Shown here: one piece after another, positions 17,961 through 31,774 of the stretch | Layout: each line of letters starts with the position of its first letter | Position numbering within the stretch: the stretch's first letter is position 1 | Origin: Atopsyche davidsoni | Taxonomy: Eukaryota > Arthropoda > Insecta > Trichoptera > Hydrobiosidae | Assembly: GCA_022113835.1 (NCBI GenBank) | Contig: JAILWY010000006.1 | Span: 6,882,001-6,946,000, forward strand | DNA: 64,000 bases | Direction: 5' to 3' | The notes under the pieces: generated by a model | What the model was told of the DNA's origin: nothing | Databases searched by the model: none | The model's input: only the letters and a program-made list of their open reading frames with translations | Program-made: the position numbers and the translations under genes

Positions 17961-19858
17961 GAGACGCAACTGAAGAAGAAATCCACTCTGTGGTTTGTAT
18001 CAAAATGCCAACTTGCTATGAAACACTATTTGTTTTTGTTTTGAAAACTAGCAGGACTACGATTTGTGAGGTCACGCATTAGCTGTACGCATGCTATCAA
18101 TAAATCGCATATAAAACAGATAGTAGTATCGTATCTAACAGCCCTTGGAACCGACAAGCTACTCCCAATCTATAAAAATCTAACACAAACGATATAATCA
18201 AACTTTGAATATGATGATATAATTCAGGTTTTGCGTCTCTCGATATATAAATATTTGCATAACTTGCTTTGTTGTAGCCAACGGCACACCTGCATGCAGG
18301 TGTAGATTGTGCCAATACGCGAATATGATTGCATGGCATGTCGGAAATCTTCGACGTTTTGGCTATCATCGCCCGCAACGGTTACTCCACAATACGAACC
18401 CGTTGTTTTCTATGGTTGATAATATTAACTTGTTTTCAAGCCCGGATGTACATTTGTACTTTTTTCTGATTGTCTTCATTTTCCGGTCGTTTTTGCTTTT
18501 AATGTTTAAAAAAGTGCGTCGTAAGCGGTTTTAGATTAATTTCAGACTCTAAATAACTGTAAAATAACAAACTGGAAAAAAAACACACAAGAAAACTGAA
18601 ATTTTCTACTATATTAAAAATAGATTCATATTTTTCATTAACTGAAATCCCCATAGTTAAACGCAGCTATATAATTAACTAAGCATGTGGGTTTCAGTTT
18701 ATATATTGTATACTGAAAATATTATATTTAAAACACAACGACTAGGTAAAAAATTGTAATGGTGGTTGTACGGATCCTTCACGAGTCCATACGATATTTC
18801 CTTGTTCAATACTATACAGGAACGAAGGCTTCTAAGAGACACGTATTTGGTCGCTACTTAGATATTTGTATATAAACAAAATAACATTATAAAAGGCAGT
18901 GATGGCTGGTCATCATATGGGGTAAAATTTAATCTGATATTTTCACATCTTCATACCTGCTTAAGAATCAGCCGCAGCTGAAGCGATACGTTTAGTGCCA
19001 ATAAAAAGGATCCCAGGCAAAGTGACGGGGGGACCAACCCGACCCGAGGCCTAAAACAAAGCCTACTTATAACCCACCCCGCTGGCGGGTAATACCCTCG
19101 ATGCGTCGCGAACGTGCTCGGGGTGCTTATTCCGTACACAAATGTATAATAAGGCTATAAAAGAGATTCCAACCTTCGTACAAACATTTGAACAAGTTTG
19201 TATCACGTATCTACGAGTATATGATTCTAATAGGCACTAAACCTTCTAGTGGTTCGGTGATTTGTGTGCTTGCTTATTGAGCATATTTCTATAAATGTTA
19301 TAAATAGTATCAAAGATAAGGAAAAAAACTCTCTCTGATTCAGCTTTAAATCGCATTTGCCTTTGAATACCCCTTGCTAAGATTGAAGCAATTTTTTTTG
19401 GACGTTTTCCGCTTGTGGGATAAAGATTTAATAAAAATACAATTCTGGTTTAGAATATCTATATTGATTAGTTTGTTTACGTTGCATGGTGTTTACATTT
19501 AGATGCCTAAACAAACAATGTATATAGGTCAGACTGCCATGCAGTCTATTATCCGAAAGCTCATTGAACTTTAGGGAGTACATTTGGATCCTATTCATTA
19601 TTATCCCACGACGAAGTAATGAATTACTTGTCTCAATAGTAAACATAGTAATTAAAGTTTTCGGTTTATAGTATGTATTATACTTAATCAAAGGATTTTT
19701 TTTTTAAATCAAACACATTGTTTACGTAAGGTAAAAAAATGTAAATTTCAAGATTGGAGAACGTGAAAAAAATATTTATCCACCTTTGATATAGTGATAT
19801 TTGGATAGGTAACTCTTCGTACCTGTATAAGCGTCAACTCACACAAAGGATCTCACAT
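17961..19858. other. AT-rich intronic sequence
   Basis: Nothing supported except a moderately GC-rich patch at 18990-19130 (CGGGGGGACCAACCCGACCC) with no start or domain I recognise. Short ORFs here are uninformative. Confidence 0.3.
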
Positions 19859-20145
19859 TATACCAGGATACACGTCTGCTCAGTACACAACCTCCGGTAC
19901 AGTCGGCCAGCGCAGGTACAGTAGGTACAGTAGGTAGGTCTCGGTGACCGGGCCCGGAGGTACTTCCAGACAAACCGGTCGGGCCTACTCGCGGAGCGTA
20001 AATAAAAGCCGAGCTTCTCCGAGTCTCTGACGCACCTCACCCGACTATCAAATGATAACAAGCCGGTCTGCGGTCGCTGCTAGATACTGCGCAGCGGCGG
20101 CTCCACCGAGCAAGCCCCGCCGTCCGGCTTGCCTTACTGGGTTTC
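19859..20145 (-). promoter_or_regulatory. GC-rich, CpG-rich island; candidate 5' exon/promoter on the minus strand
   Basis: Much richer in CG dinucleotides than its surroundings. It contains a short AGGTACAGT tandem (GGTACAGTAGGTACAGTAGG). A minus-strand donor match GTCGG|GTGAGG would end an exon at 20041. There is no long ORF with ATG. It could be an alternative first exon of the Kramer-like gene or just a GC-rich repeat. Confidence 0.25.
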
Positions 20146-20153
20146 ATTTAAAG

Positions 20154-20528
20154 CATAGGTTCCCAAAGTATTTTGTCCCGTCGACCCCTGCCTAGCTCAT
20201 ATTGAATTTTTACAAATTCATCAACTTCAAACATATTTTTGACATCTGATATACAGGGTGCGCCATATTTTATGTCGGTATGTAAACATTGAATAACTTT
20301 GAAATTTATCAACCAATTGACATGAGTGAGCATGTTTTGAAACGTTAATTCAATACAATTTTAACCATGCTACACACGAATTGTTACGCTGAACATTGAA
20401 AATAGTCGTTCAGTTGGCCAATGGGATCCACTCTCGTGGACCCCCAATTTAATTTTTCGCTATCATCGACCACTTTCAGGGCAGAATCAACTCCTGGGGG
20501 TCGATATTGACCACTTTGGGAACCTATG
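20154..20528. mobile_element. hAT-type MITE, 375 bp, with perfect 8-bp target duplication
   Basis: The terminal inverted repeats CATAGGTTCCCAAAGT are perfect over 16 bases. ATTTAAAG at 20146-20153 is repeated at 20529-20536. The GGTTCCCAAA-type end and 8-bp duplication are typical of hAT non-autonomous elements. There is no coding capacity. Subterminal GTCGACCCCTG / CTGGGGGTCGA extends the symmetry imperfectly. Confidence 0.88.
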
Positions 20529-20629
20529 ATTTAAAGCTATCTACATACTGTAGCCTCCCCGCTCTCATCATTCTATTGCTTGTGCATAGCTGCTGTTCTG
20601 TACCCTGAGAGTGCGTAAAGAATTGGTAA

Positions 20630-20930
20630 TGAAGTAGTGATTGTGGAGGGATGTGCTCTGGAAGTACCTTGCCGAGGTGGGGGGGCTTCTGCTATTGTTT
20701 ATGTAGCTTGCTGCTAAATCAGATCTAAACACCAGAGCTTTGTAAGGAAAGGATTATATAATAATGCTATTAGGAGCAGCAATACGCAGACTTTTCCTTC
20801 TAATATAAAACTGCGGTGTAAAAGTACCCGGAGACGTGATTCAGCATAAATTTATGCTTAGTGAGATGGTCGCCAACTTCCTCTGAGGAGAGGCACCCGA
20901 TGAAGAAGACATACTTAACGAATCCACATT
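20630..20930 (+). mobile_element. Non-LTR retrotransposon-type 3' fragment
   Basis: Inverse match to 13440-13620. It ends with GAGATGGTCGCCAACTTCCT, TGAGGAGAGGCACC and GATGAAGAAGAC, the same tail as the fragment ending near 45590 (EMVAN-stop, then a GAAGAAG run). The body has many stops, so it is dead. Confidence 0.55.
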
Positions 20931-23900
20931 TTACCTAGATATAAGGGGGAACCGTCTTATTTCTTATCATCATCAATAATTTCCCTGAAATGACGGAAAC
21001 TCCGCTGCCTGAAAAATCCGATTTATAATTATGTCTCCGGAAACACGAAAGTAGAAATAAATCGCGCCACCGACTTGCAACTAGCCAATAGCGTCCCTTT
21101 ATTTTGGGTTTTATGTAGGACGCTATTTGGTGGCACTGTGTGTAAAAAAAATCACGTTTATAAGCCTCATGATACTCGAGAATTTAAAAATCAAGAAATA
21201 TAACATTTTAAGAAAGTAAATTTCTAAGACTTCGTCTCAATGCTTCGTTGTCAGTCTTAAAAATTCTCTCGCCCTAATTGGGAGCATTTGGTGGCCTTTC
21301 AAAAGTGTCTTTGATAGCGTAATGGTTTTTTTTCCCCGTCGGTCCAAGCCTAATTATCACAATGAGAACGCTTCATCACTAATGGCACTTCCCTGCGCCT
21401 GGAAATGGTCGCATTTCGAGCGAACAAGGTAGATTCGTACAATACACAGGTAACTGTTAAATTTCAAACAGCAGACTGACTATTGAACCGAAACAGAGAT
21501 TTTATTCTTTCAGGATGCAGTTATTTGAGAGACCAAAACAGACATGAAAAATTGCATTATTTTATATAATCAGTATTTGAAAAATCATATTACAAGAAAT
21601 ATGAATATTACGAGCATTTTCGTTTGTGAGCACTATGGGTTTTTCAGATTCCTCAGACGCTAATAGTTGTTGTATGGACGAAAGGTTCAGAAGCAAAAAT
21701 GTCAAGCATACAGCGTGTATTATTTTTTAATTAACACGAAACCAATATAATGATTTACACATCCTTCGGTTTATAACTCGCAATCAGATAATGAAGCGTC
21801 GCCGAATCGAATCTCTATCAACTTTTTTATATGTGAGCCAATAATAAAAACTGAAGAATCATGCTAACAACACTAGTTCTCAAATTAAGTATTCGTTCCA
21901 GCGGGTGCTTAGCTTATTAATGGTTCTTCGTTAGATGATATTTCAGCAATTAAAAAAGGCGTGGGGAAAATCCACTCACGAGCGCACTAAAGGACAGCTT
22001 TCAAAAGAGGAGAGTGACAAAACGTTATCGTTTTATGAAATCAAAGCTGAATTTAAACATACGTTGAGTTTGTGATTTAATGATCACTTAAGGAGTGATT
22101 AACAAACAAGCTGTCAAATACGTTATATAGTAAGTAAAGTCATAGTTAAGGTCAGTATGTTATGTTTTTAAACACAGAGTTCATAGGTAATAATTAAGAT
22201 AATCGACATTCGTCAGTGAATCGTAACAATGGCATTATGTTACTTTACTTAAACGACAAGCCTGCTTGTATTTATAACAAGCGAATTATTAATCATATTT
22301 GAAACCGGCACAAAAAGCAATAATGTATGAAAAGGCTAAGTCAGTAAGCAAATTGATGACTGTACGATTAATATTCTGCATTTTGAGTAGATTCATTAGC
22401 AAGCGGAATTTGAAATGAACACGTGGATATTGACACAATGCTGAATTCATAGTTACTAGCTTGTTAGTTAAAGTTTGTAAAATTTGAATTTATATACACT
22501 ATAATTTTTATAATTTGTTTGAGGCAGTGCGCAATCACAGTTAACCTCTCAGGTAAGAATACAAGCGGTATTTTTACATTCTAATTAACATTTGTCACTG
22601 AGAATAGGCTGATGGGCGCAGGTAAAACTTAGAGCGACCAATTAGATAATACTATTTAATATGTATCGAACAACCTTTCCTTATCTACCTTACCAATTAA
22701 GGTGAGTCTACCACTAATTTCTACGTCATATTTTTTACTTTATGTCGATGGCTGTGAGGTGACCAAGCGTCATTGGTTTGTAATGAATCATGAGAGGAAA
22801 ACATTTATAAGTAAAAAATGCATGAAGAAATGTAATTATATAAAAAATATTTCGTAGAGCCTCATTTTCTAGTTGGTTTATTTTCACCCTTTTTTATCAA
22901 AGACACTCACGATATTTTTATAGCTCGAAAGCTTTCAACTAAACTGTCTAACAATATTATGTCACGCCTTCGAGCTGTCTCTTTATAAGTATTTTCATCC
23001 CTACGTGTTGATAGACAACATTCTGATAGACTGGCTTTAATAGTTCTTGCGATAAAAACCTATTAATTATTGACATAATTATGCTTACACCTATGTAAAA
23101 ATTATACTTTTATAAAGAAAAGCTCTTACATAAAACAGATATTTTATCAAGTGTACTTCCATCTTACATGCAAACCATAATTAGTTCTGAAGCGTATAGT
23201 TTTTTTATTTTTTTAGAGCCTACTTCAAGATTTTCAGGAAAGCAAGCGTGACAAAAAAATAAATATTTAATATAATATCCTTGCAAATTAACATCTGTGA
23301 ATGTATATCTAAATAGACATCGGGAGGTACGCTCGATTCACTAGCATTGCATCACTTGCCTAATTATCATAAGCCTTGAAGAAAAGTAACAGTAGCGATA
23401 TTATTTAAATTATTTAATTAAGTATCGTTATAACACAGCATGTAATTGTACAATAGTTCCCATAGTATGTCGAAAGTGTAGTCACCCCCGGGTCTGAAGC
23501 AATCATCATCTATAAAATTCTCTCTACCTTCTCGGCTACCGGTCGACTCCGCAGTACCATTACTGCTTTATGGTGACGCTGGTTTGTGGTATAACCACAA
23601 GCTATTAAATCCAAATTGATAATAAACGTGAAATAAATTCCACGAGACGTGATAAGGTGAAAGAAATGTATGTGGATGTGAAAAAGTATTGCGCCATGAA
23701 TTTATTTATAAAGCAGAAGAACTATGGAAGGTATGAAATATCTGAGAACTCTTACATGAAAGACTTATTATTTATGTTCTCCTTCATATTTTGATCATAA
23801 TAATGAAAATGGCTTTTTACAATATAAATGATAAGGTTTTTTTATAAACATAGAACTGGTTTTATTTAGACCTCTTTAAATCGGATTGTCAATTGGGATA

Positions 23901-26900
23901 TAAATCCTTTGTAGTGACTCTCTCGTGGTCCAAAACATAATCATTCTATTATTTGTATCATAATTATAAACCTCCCTCAACCTCAGCTGAAATCAAGACT
24001 GAATGTTTTAGGAATTTAAGCAGATACAAAAAGGTACTTTAACATAATTATCTTTGCTTAAATAAATGCCCAAACGTTTAAATAAAATTAATTCCCATAA
24101 TCAACTTAGCCTCAACACCTGAAAATACAGCACAAACCGGATTTGCGTTTAATTTAAATTTAACGTTTGTTGTTTTTTTAACATATGATCCACTGCTCCG
24201 GCTATTAAAATAATTGTTACAGCTCTATTTGGCTTACAATAAATAGTTTTAAATTATTATATCGCTGGCCGCGTACTTCCAGCATAATCATTCACTCTCG
24301 GTATTCTCGTGAAAAAAGTCCGACTCATTTCTTCGCCAGGTTCCCCAAAAAGTAATTCGTATAATTAACGTGTAGATTCAAATCGACGTGTAGTAACCTT
24401 TGTAGGATCGCTTTATTAAAATGGAGTATTATCACTTACATGCCGGCCGGTGCGCTGAGATTGGACCTACTATAATTAGTTTGATATAAAAATAGTCCGG
24501 CATGAAGCTGTCTTCGCACCCGGTAGCTTTTAGAAAACAAAGAACAAACACGCACGACTCTGAATGAATTACATCCAACAGTTTAAGGTCACCACCAAAA
24601 TAAACATACTTTTTTTTTTATCAAAGCACAAGTATGGCATCCTAAAATCATTGTCAATTGATCTAAACACATGATTAATCCAGTATCGTGTATATAATGA
24701 GTTTAAGTAATCTGGCTGCACAATTTTCGACCGATTCGCAATCAGTCAGTAGCGTCCATTTATTTCAGGTGTTTTTATAGTTTGGTCCAAGTACATAAGG
24801 CAAAAGAGGACGCTTATGGTTGGTTAGTCACTTTATAACAAGCCAAATATCAGATTGCAAAATATAAAAAAATATATATATATGTATATAATTAAAAACA
24901 GAAGTAGTTTAATTGCTTAGTAAGTTCTTTTTTAAGTGTAGATTTCCTGAATAGTCTCATGTTTTAATTGCGTTTTCTATTTAGTAAGTACTTGCACTAT
25001 ACTGCTTACAAGCACAACTGTTGATAATTACGTGATAACTTGCATATTTACACGTTTCCTTAAGCTTCGGAGGTATTTGCGAAGTTTCTAATACTCCAAG
25101 AGGCACGGCCACTTCCTTGTGAGTGCCATCGGCTCTATAAGGACGCTTCTGGAATACCAGATCGACTGATGGGAAAGCTGATATTCCGAGAACTACGACA
25201 CAGAGCTGACCAGGTGGTTTATAAAACGCATAGTTCATTTTCTCGTCCAAGCAGACTAGATTATATATATTTTTACAATTATATTTTATTTTCACTGTTC
25301 ATATTGACTATACAAACGTGATTAATACTTGTTAGTAACGGTCTCTAATCTCAAACACTATCCTAAATTTAGTTTAAAGAGAGTTAGAAAAAAAAAACCT
25401 TTTGGACTATTTTACAGTTTTTATTTGTAGCTTTGTCATTTGTAAATCTAAAAAAAAGGCTTTACTTAATAAAATGTCTTTAGGTTGTGATAATCGGTGT
25501 AACGACAAATTTAGTATAAATGGCCCGTTAAATGGAATACGTGACAACAACTCAACAAGCCGCGATAATGAGCGAAATCCGATTTGCTTGCATAACCATG
25601 AATATAGATTTATATTAAATAATATGACTTCGGTAATTTTTTTTTACGAAGGCTTATACAGTGTGTGTCTGTAATTGTACCATACACCACCACAGGCAGT
25701 AAATAATTATTAGCAACACTTCCACGTACTAATTTTTAATTTAGACTAGCACGCAACGTTTTTGCCTGATTTCATCTCCTGCAGAGTTTCCCCGTTGGCG
25801 GATGAACTCAGTCGGTAGGATAATGAGGCGCCGAAATAATGTTTGAAATTAAATTTGAAATTTCAATTTTGATTCATCACGCCACAAACCGCAGCCCGGT
25901 AAGAACCTTTTTACCTGGCGTGTTGTAGAGCAACTATAGCACGGATATTAGCCAGACTTTCTTGGAAGTTCTTTGTTATAAATACCTCATGACTCACATA
26001 GTCCAAAACCTTACCTGGAGATTTCTAAAATAAAAACAACACACCTACTTATAGGTACTTAAGAGTCTACTACAACAATACCAGGTACATTTTCCGTGTC
26101 TAATTTGTAAATGAATATAATTTAATATCTTTTTATTTTAGAAATTTATAGTCTAGTTCTACCAAATCTACCATGGAGAAACTGAAAAAATAAGTAAATT
26201 AGAAATATCACCAGATCGTGTTAATATTTACTTATCATATTCGCAGAAGTTCTTTAATCTAATCATATTTTTAAAAACATAAATTTATATTTTTATTAAC
26301 ATTTAAAATAATCTATACTACTACACGATAAATTCGCGTGGATAATGAGAATGTCTTATTAAACGGCAGTATTAGTTTTTTTTTTTTTTTTTTTTCATAT
26401 TTTGAGTAAGACGATGACCAAAGAGCTCCTACTATATATGTAAAAATAATGTGAATTCTTTAAATCATTCGGTTTTTTAATATTAATTTTATATTAAGGA
26501 ACTGTACATAACAAATTCCGTTGTAGTCAAAATACCTTTTTTAAATTTAAAAATGCATACAATTCCATACCATTTAATAAAATATAAGTTTTAAATGCAA
26601 TTTTTTTGTGTAAACTTTGGTTATTATATAATAAATAATAAGAAATGACTAACTGGTTAAATTTTCAAAAAGTATTTTCATTAATGGGTGTTTTCAAAAC
26701 CCAATCAGGTGGGTTTAATTTCTATTCGCGTGAAAACTAGAAACAGAAGCTTAGAGAAGCAAGATTGATGAGATAAAATTTATAACTTTCCCTGAAAAAA
26801 GTTCAAGGATTATGTTTCCCAATTAATTTAACTTAACTTAAAAAAAGTTTAAAAGGACATTTATCACGAAAACAAAGCCCTTTTACGTCTTTCCCATTCG

Positions 26901-27360
26901 GTCCAACAAGGCTATTTTTTATTTGATGAATACTTGTATCTCATCTTTAATCGGCCAACACAAGCAGAAACGCATTTTTTGAAACGAAAATCTGAAAAAA
27001 TATTTTTAAAAAATTGTTTTAAATTTAAAACCACAAAATTTTACACGTAGAATATAGAAGAAAAAAATTATAGCTATATTGGGGACTTCATTCTGTTCCT
27101 ACTTGGTGTGTATCGACAAGCATATCATATCGACAATCATCGAGGCAATAATTTAACCGCAAAACAAGAAAATGATTATCAAAATATAATACGAATTTCA
27201 TATTATATTCAGTTAAATTCATAGCATGGTTATACTAAATATATAAACTCTGTAATTTTATAAAACAACAAAATGCAGATATATTACGTTTAAAAACGTA
27301 ATCACGCCATTATAACCAAAGTTATAACAATTAACATTATATTCAATTAATACAAGCATT
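20931..27360. other. Long AT-rich intronic stretch
   Basis: I find no RNA gene, domain-bearing ORF or clear element. There is a poly-T run at about 26376-26395. ORFs at 24981-25295 (minus) and 25402-25674 (plus) have no recognisable features and look like chance. Confidence 0.35.
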
Positions 27361-27738
27361 TCTTTCGCAGAGGAGGCTCCCAAGGGGGCTGGAGTAGAGC
27401 CTTAGGGGCATCGCCGCCGCCGCCGCGAGTGGCTCATCACCATGACGTCCCACGAGGGCCCCATCACCACGACGTCCCAAGATCCCCATCACCACGAGGT
27501 CCCAAGATCCCCATCACCACGACGTCCCGCATTCTACGCGAGTCTCGGGTATTTTGGGAAACGTGTCAGCTTGTACTCGAGTAGCTCACACGCGTCTAAT
27601 AATACTTTCTCCATCTCGCTAGTCGGTCAGTGTCAAGCGGTGCTCGCCAAGACGGTCATCTTGGCAATTATCGACTCGTATCAGATATATCCTATTAAGC
27701 CTTCTACGCACGTAGCAACAAATCGCATCTCCAACTAG
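27361..27738 (+). repeat. GC-rich 26-bp minisatellite within a 98-codon ORF of unknown status
   Basis: About four imperfect 26-base units (CATCACCACGACGTCCCAAG plus ATCCCC) at 27436-27530, preceded by a CCG run (27411-27425) and by an acceptor-like TTTCTTTCGCAG|AGG at 27360-27371. The plus-strand ORF 27442-27738 starts MTSHEGPITTTSQDPHHHEV. It resembles no family I know. It could be a plus-strand exon, but no donor or partner exon is evident. Confidence 0.45.
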
Positions 27739-30558
27739 CAGCTACTAGGCATTAGAGTCCTACATTTTAGGCAAAACCCTTTAAAAAAAACACCCAAAAT
27801 AAATGGACGGTATTAGCTGATTGCAAATTCTGTGTATTTTGGTTTCTAGCTAGCTGTCATTAGTGGATCCAAAGCAGACTACACACGATTTCACGATAAT
27901 GTAGTGTTTTGCACTACATTTTAAAAAATATCACTTAATACCCTCCAAAAAAAGTTACGCTGTATCTAAGGTATGAAGTAGCTAGTATTGTACTATCCCC
28001 AAGAACAAATCTGATATATATCACACCGAAATGCAAGCTTGCGACAGAGTAAATATGATTCATGATTTAACTGCATATATATTAATAAAGTAACAAAAAG
28101 TTGTAAAATTTTAGGAGAATATAAATCAACCTGTTAATAAAAAAATTTAAACAATGTACCTTCGTATTTCATAAAAAAAAAAAACCGAGCTAGATAATCT
28201 TACATTTAATTTTTTTTTTTAACACTTTATCTTCGTGAATTCCCATAGTTCCGGTTAAGCGCCTTTAAATTACATTTAACATAAAAGCAACGACGCCATA
28301 ACGCCACGAATGTTTCAATTCACAACACCATGGGTCCCGAAATACCCGGCTTATGGAGAAACAAAGGCTTCATAATCCGCGGAAGGAAAAACTAATGTGG
28401 GTATGAAGAGCGGACGTCCCGGTAAGTCGTGGGAGCCGCTACTCTCAGCCATATTGTAATTCGGAATTAATTCACGGGATTGCATGCTCAGTTGCATTTT
28501 TATACGTACGTGCATAATATACAGGTGTGTGAATATCATTAGCGTCAGGGTTGGGCTCTGTAAGGCTTTAATTTAATATTAAAATTATATACGTACACGT
28601 AGTGCATCCCAAAAATGAGAAACTCGTACTTGCAATAATGCTGCTTAAAATATTAATTTAATTTAATTTTATACTCTCTGAAATCTACTAGATTTTACTT
28701 GTGATTTAAACAGGATATCACTGGTATTTTTTTACAGTAGATAAACAAATCGATCGATTCATCTCGTCTCTTCGAAATGTATAACTCGCGAGCATTCGAT
28801 AAATCATTGACTCGCGATAAAACAGCTTGTGGCAAATCTAGATTCGCTCGGCTATAACAATTCGTGAAAAATAGGCATATAATCAATTTAATTTACTAGA
28901 CGTAATTCAAAATAGCTTCAAGGACGTATAAAATAATATTAAAATAGAATCTAATCAAAATATTAGAAAATTAAGTACCTTCTAGTTTCTACCGTATCTT
29001 TTTTTAGAGGCATGCCAACTTTTGCTTTTACTTTAAGTGAAATTTCTCGAGTTTTTCACGAGTCACTTGCTCCAGCCCTAGTCAGTAGTTTGACGGACAG
29101 TTGGTCTTGTGGGAATAAATTGTCGGCTCATTTAACACTTCGCACGTTTGTCATTGTTTAAAAAAAATAGTTTAGCGCCCACTAGCGACGTGTCGCCACC
29201 AAAACACTCCGTAATCTTATATGAATAACCATGAATTAAAAACCAGAAACATGTAATCTTTTTACAGAATGGTACACGTCAAATACAACATCAGCATTGT
29301 ATTATTTAAATGGTTTATTTTTCACGGTTGATAATGGCGGCCGCGATCTTGCCACCTATCTTCAAAATTAGACTGATCCAATATTTTTAATCGCAAAATT
29401 GAATTCGCTTACCAGATCTGAGATACAAAAACACTTGCAAATAATTTCAAATCGTATAAGTGGTTATTGTGTAACAAATATACTTTGCATTAAAAAGAAT
29501 CGTCATATGTGCCGAACCAGCTGTATTAATCTAATATTAAAGTTTATGTGACATCCAACGCATTTAAATAAGATGTGCTTGGTTTTAAGCTTAGAGAAAA
29601 TAGTTAAAATCGATTGTCTAATTATTTTCTATCAAATCAATATATATCACCCAGTAAGTACATACAATGACGTTCAGTAGATTTTAATCCATACATACCA
29701 TCCTAATACAACTACGCATAAAATAAAAAAAAACAATATCAATGAAACTCTATAAATATTGCTTTTTTGTCTTTCACGATATAAAATATAAAAAGCTTCC
29801 ATAAAGGCTTTTAAGGGAATAGTACAACTTAAGTCTGAAAAACTAATAGCTTGCGTGATTCTTTGGATGTAAAGAAATGTAACGCATTTAAATATTAATG
29901 CAAAACTACTTTTCAAAGCAGGAAACAAAGCCTTAGAATCTGAGCACATTCAAAGAACACAGTAAAATTTTCCTGGTATAAAATAAAATATTCACAGTCA
30001 TTAAAAACTAAAAAAAATTATGAGCATTTCGAACAAAATATGTCGTAAGGAAGTTAAATAATAACGAGCCTAGATACTCCGCCCCAGAATCGCAGCTGAT
30101 ATAAAAGCCTGAATTTAATAATTAATTTCACACGGTGAGAAGCAATGCAAAATATTTTAATTCGAGTGTTGTTCTGCTCTCAATTTGTTGAAAAGGTACG
30201 AGAAAATGCATGCGCCGCCATGTCGACACACTCCCGACGGAGGCTTTCCCACGGAAAACCAAAGTATTTCCATTAGTCTAATTTTCACGGAGGGAAAACA
30301 TTATTGTACCGAGAATTACACTTATATCAAAGCATTCTTAGGACTCCTTCGCTTACATTGTTCGCAAATAAAAATATTTCCGCTTAACACAATTAAAAGT
30401 AATTCATTTAGTATTCAATATTTTGACTTGATATTTCCGGTGGAATTCCTTTATGATATTAAAAAATAAATATAAAGAAATAAACTGAAAATAATTTTGC
30501 TACTAAGCGTGATAAATTATCTTCGATGACATTTTATTTTAAAGACTTGTATGAACGT
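27739..30558. other. AT-rich intronic sequence
   Basis: No supported gene or element. A few short CG-containing patches only. Confidence 0.3.
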
Positions 30559-30662
30559 CAATCGGATGCGTATTTATTACCCATTACGGGTTTATTATAT
30601 TATTACTCTTATTTTTAATCATCTTCTATGTGTGAACTAATGTGCCTAATCATATTAGTAAT
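30559..30662. mobile_element. Partial copy of the 53.9/54.7-kb SINE-like repeat
   Basis: AATCGGATGCGTATTTATTA, CCCATTACGGG and GAACTAATGTGCCTAATCAT followed by ATTAGTAA match the interior of the repeat at 53890-54035 and the tail at 55015-55060. The tRNA-like head is missing. Confidence 0.55.
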
Positions 30663-30939
30663 CAAAAGACTTGTTTTGAAAACCAAAAGATATCTAATAT
30701 AAAACACTAATAGTTTCTAAAATTATTGAACCAAAATTTTTCAAATAATGCATCGTGTAAGCAGTTGTTCAGAATCGATATATAAAGCATGATGCTGCAC
30801 ATTAGTAGTACAAATTCATCTATTATTTATACAAAAAAAAGCTGTTGACAGCAGCAAACCCAGCTGTATTACAGTACAAACGAATCTACCTGCAAACTGC
30901 GCATAATATTTTTCTAGATACAAATCGTATGCGAAATCC

Positions 30940-31200
30940 CCGGGGACAGTCGCAAAGCTGCCGGTTACGCGCGGCAATTTCTGCTGAAAGCTTCTGACGC
31001 GCTTCAAAGGCTGTTTTGGGGGATGGTAAACGCCGCTAAGCCTTCCCAGCCCTCCGTCAACATCGTTAATTAGAGCGGCGGGGGGAAGTTGCGGGGAAGG
31101 CCCTCACATCCTGCGCTCCGGAGGGAGGTTTCAGGATATTGCCCTCGTCTCGAGACTCACCTGAGCTCACCCCCGAGAGAGGTTAACAAGGTACAACTAT
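30940..31200 (-). promoter_or_regulatory. GC-rich island with strong minus-strand splice donor
   Basis: GC-rich relative to its flanks. It contains a perfect CTCAG|GTGAGT donor on the minus strand after 31161. See the separate entry for the 36-nt exon candidate. Could mark an alternative promoter or exon. Confidence 0.3.
31161..31196 (-). other. Candidate 36-nt microexon upstream of exon a
   Basis: On the minus strand, TTTCCCTGCCACATTTTTTATAG precedes 36 bases that end CTCAG|GTGAGT. One reading is open (CTLLTSLGGEL) and ends in phase 2, exactly the phase exon a needs (AG|G giving Arg). The acceptor has a good pyrimidine tract and a CATTAAT branch-like site. Chance cannot be excluded. Confidence 0.25.
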
Positions 31201-31350
31201 AAAAAATGTGGCAGGGAAATTAATGTAAACACGCCTCCGTGCACGTTTACTTGAGTGCGGGCATAATTTTGTTTACTAGTAGCAGGTAAACGTGAGCGAA
31301 TCGGCAAAAGTTTCTGATTTTATAACTTGGCCGTCACAGAATGACGTTTT

Positions 31351-31727
31351 CGGAGGCATTTTGAGTTATTAATGCTGTGATTAATAATTTCTAACGCAAT
31401 TACGATAAAAAAAAATAAATTGGTACTTGTGTCAAGCTGACATAAACTGAAAATTTCTAAGAAGTATCAAAATTTGTTTTTTTGTAAAAGTTCTAAATTT
31501 GAAATTCTCCTATAATTCGTACATATTGAAACTCGCTAAAGCATATTTTATAGTTTTATTGAATTAGTTTATGAATAAAAATATAATCCTATAGTCTTGA
31601 AATTCGGCACATAGCTGCGGAAAAATTTACTAAACATACATGCAAAAAGCGTTGTATCTTTTAAGATATTCTATAGAAAACCAAAAAATGAAGCATACAC
31701 ACACACAATGGATATTATTATAGTAGA
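31351..31727 (-). mobile_element. Helitron-like 5' end (minus strand)
   Basis: The reverse complement begins TCTACTATAATAATATCCAT after an A and matches 55062-55441 over about 380 bases ([33 protein letters not shown], then TATCTTAAAAGATACAACGC). It ends just after AAAATGCCTCC. The TC start next to A fits Helitron-type insertion. No CTRR/hairpin 3' end is assigned. Confidence 0.5.
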
Positions 31728-31774
31728 TTATTCATCATATTTTAAAAAAGGTAGTTGAGTGTTTTTACTTTGAA

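Noticed and set aside
18951..19139. Minus-strand ORF in a GC-rich patch at 19.0-19.1 kb
   Set aside because: The composition suggests a repeat fragment, but I could not match it to any element or gene.
25402..25674. 90-codon plus-strand ORF
   Set aside because: No domain; AT-driven composition; isolated.
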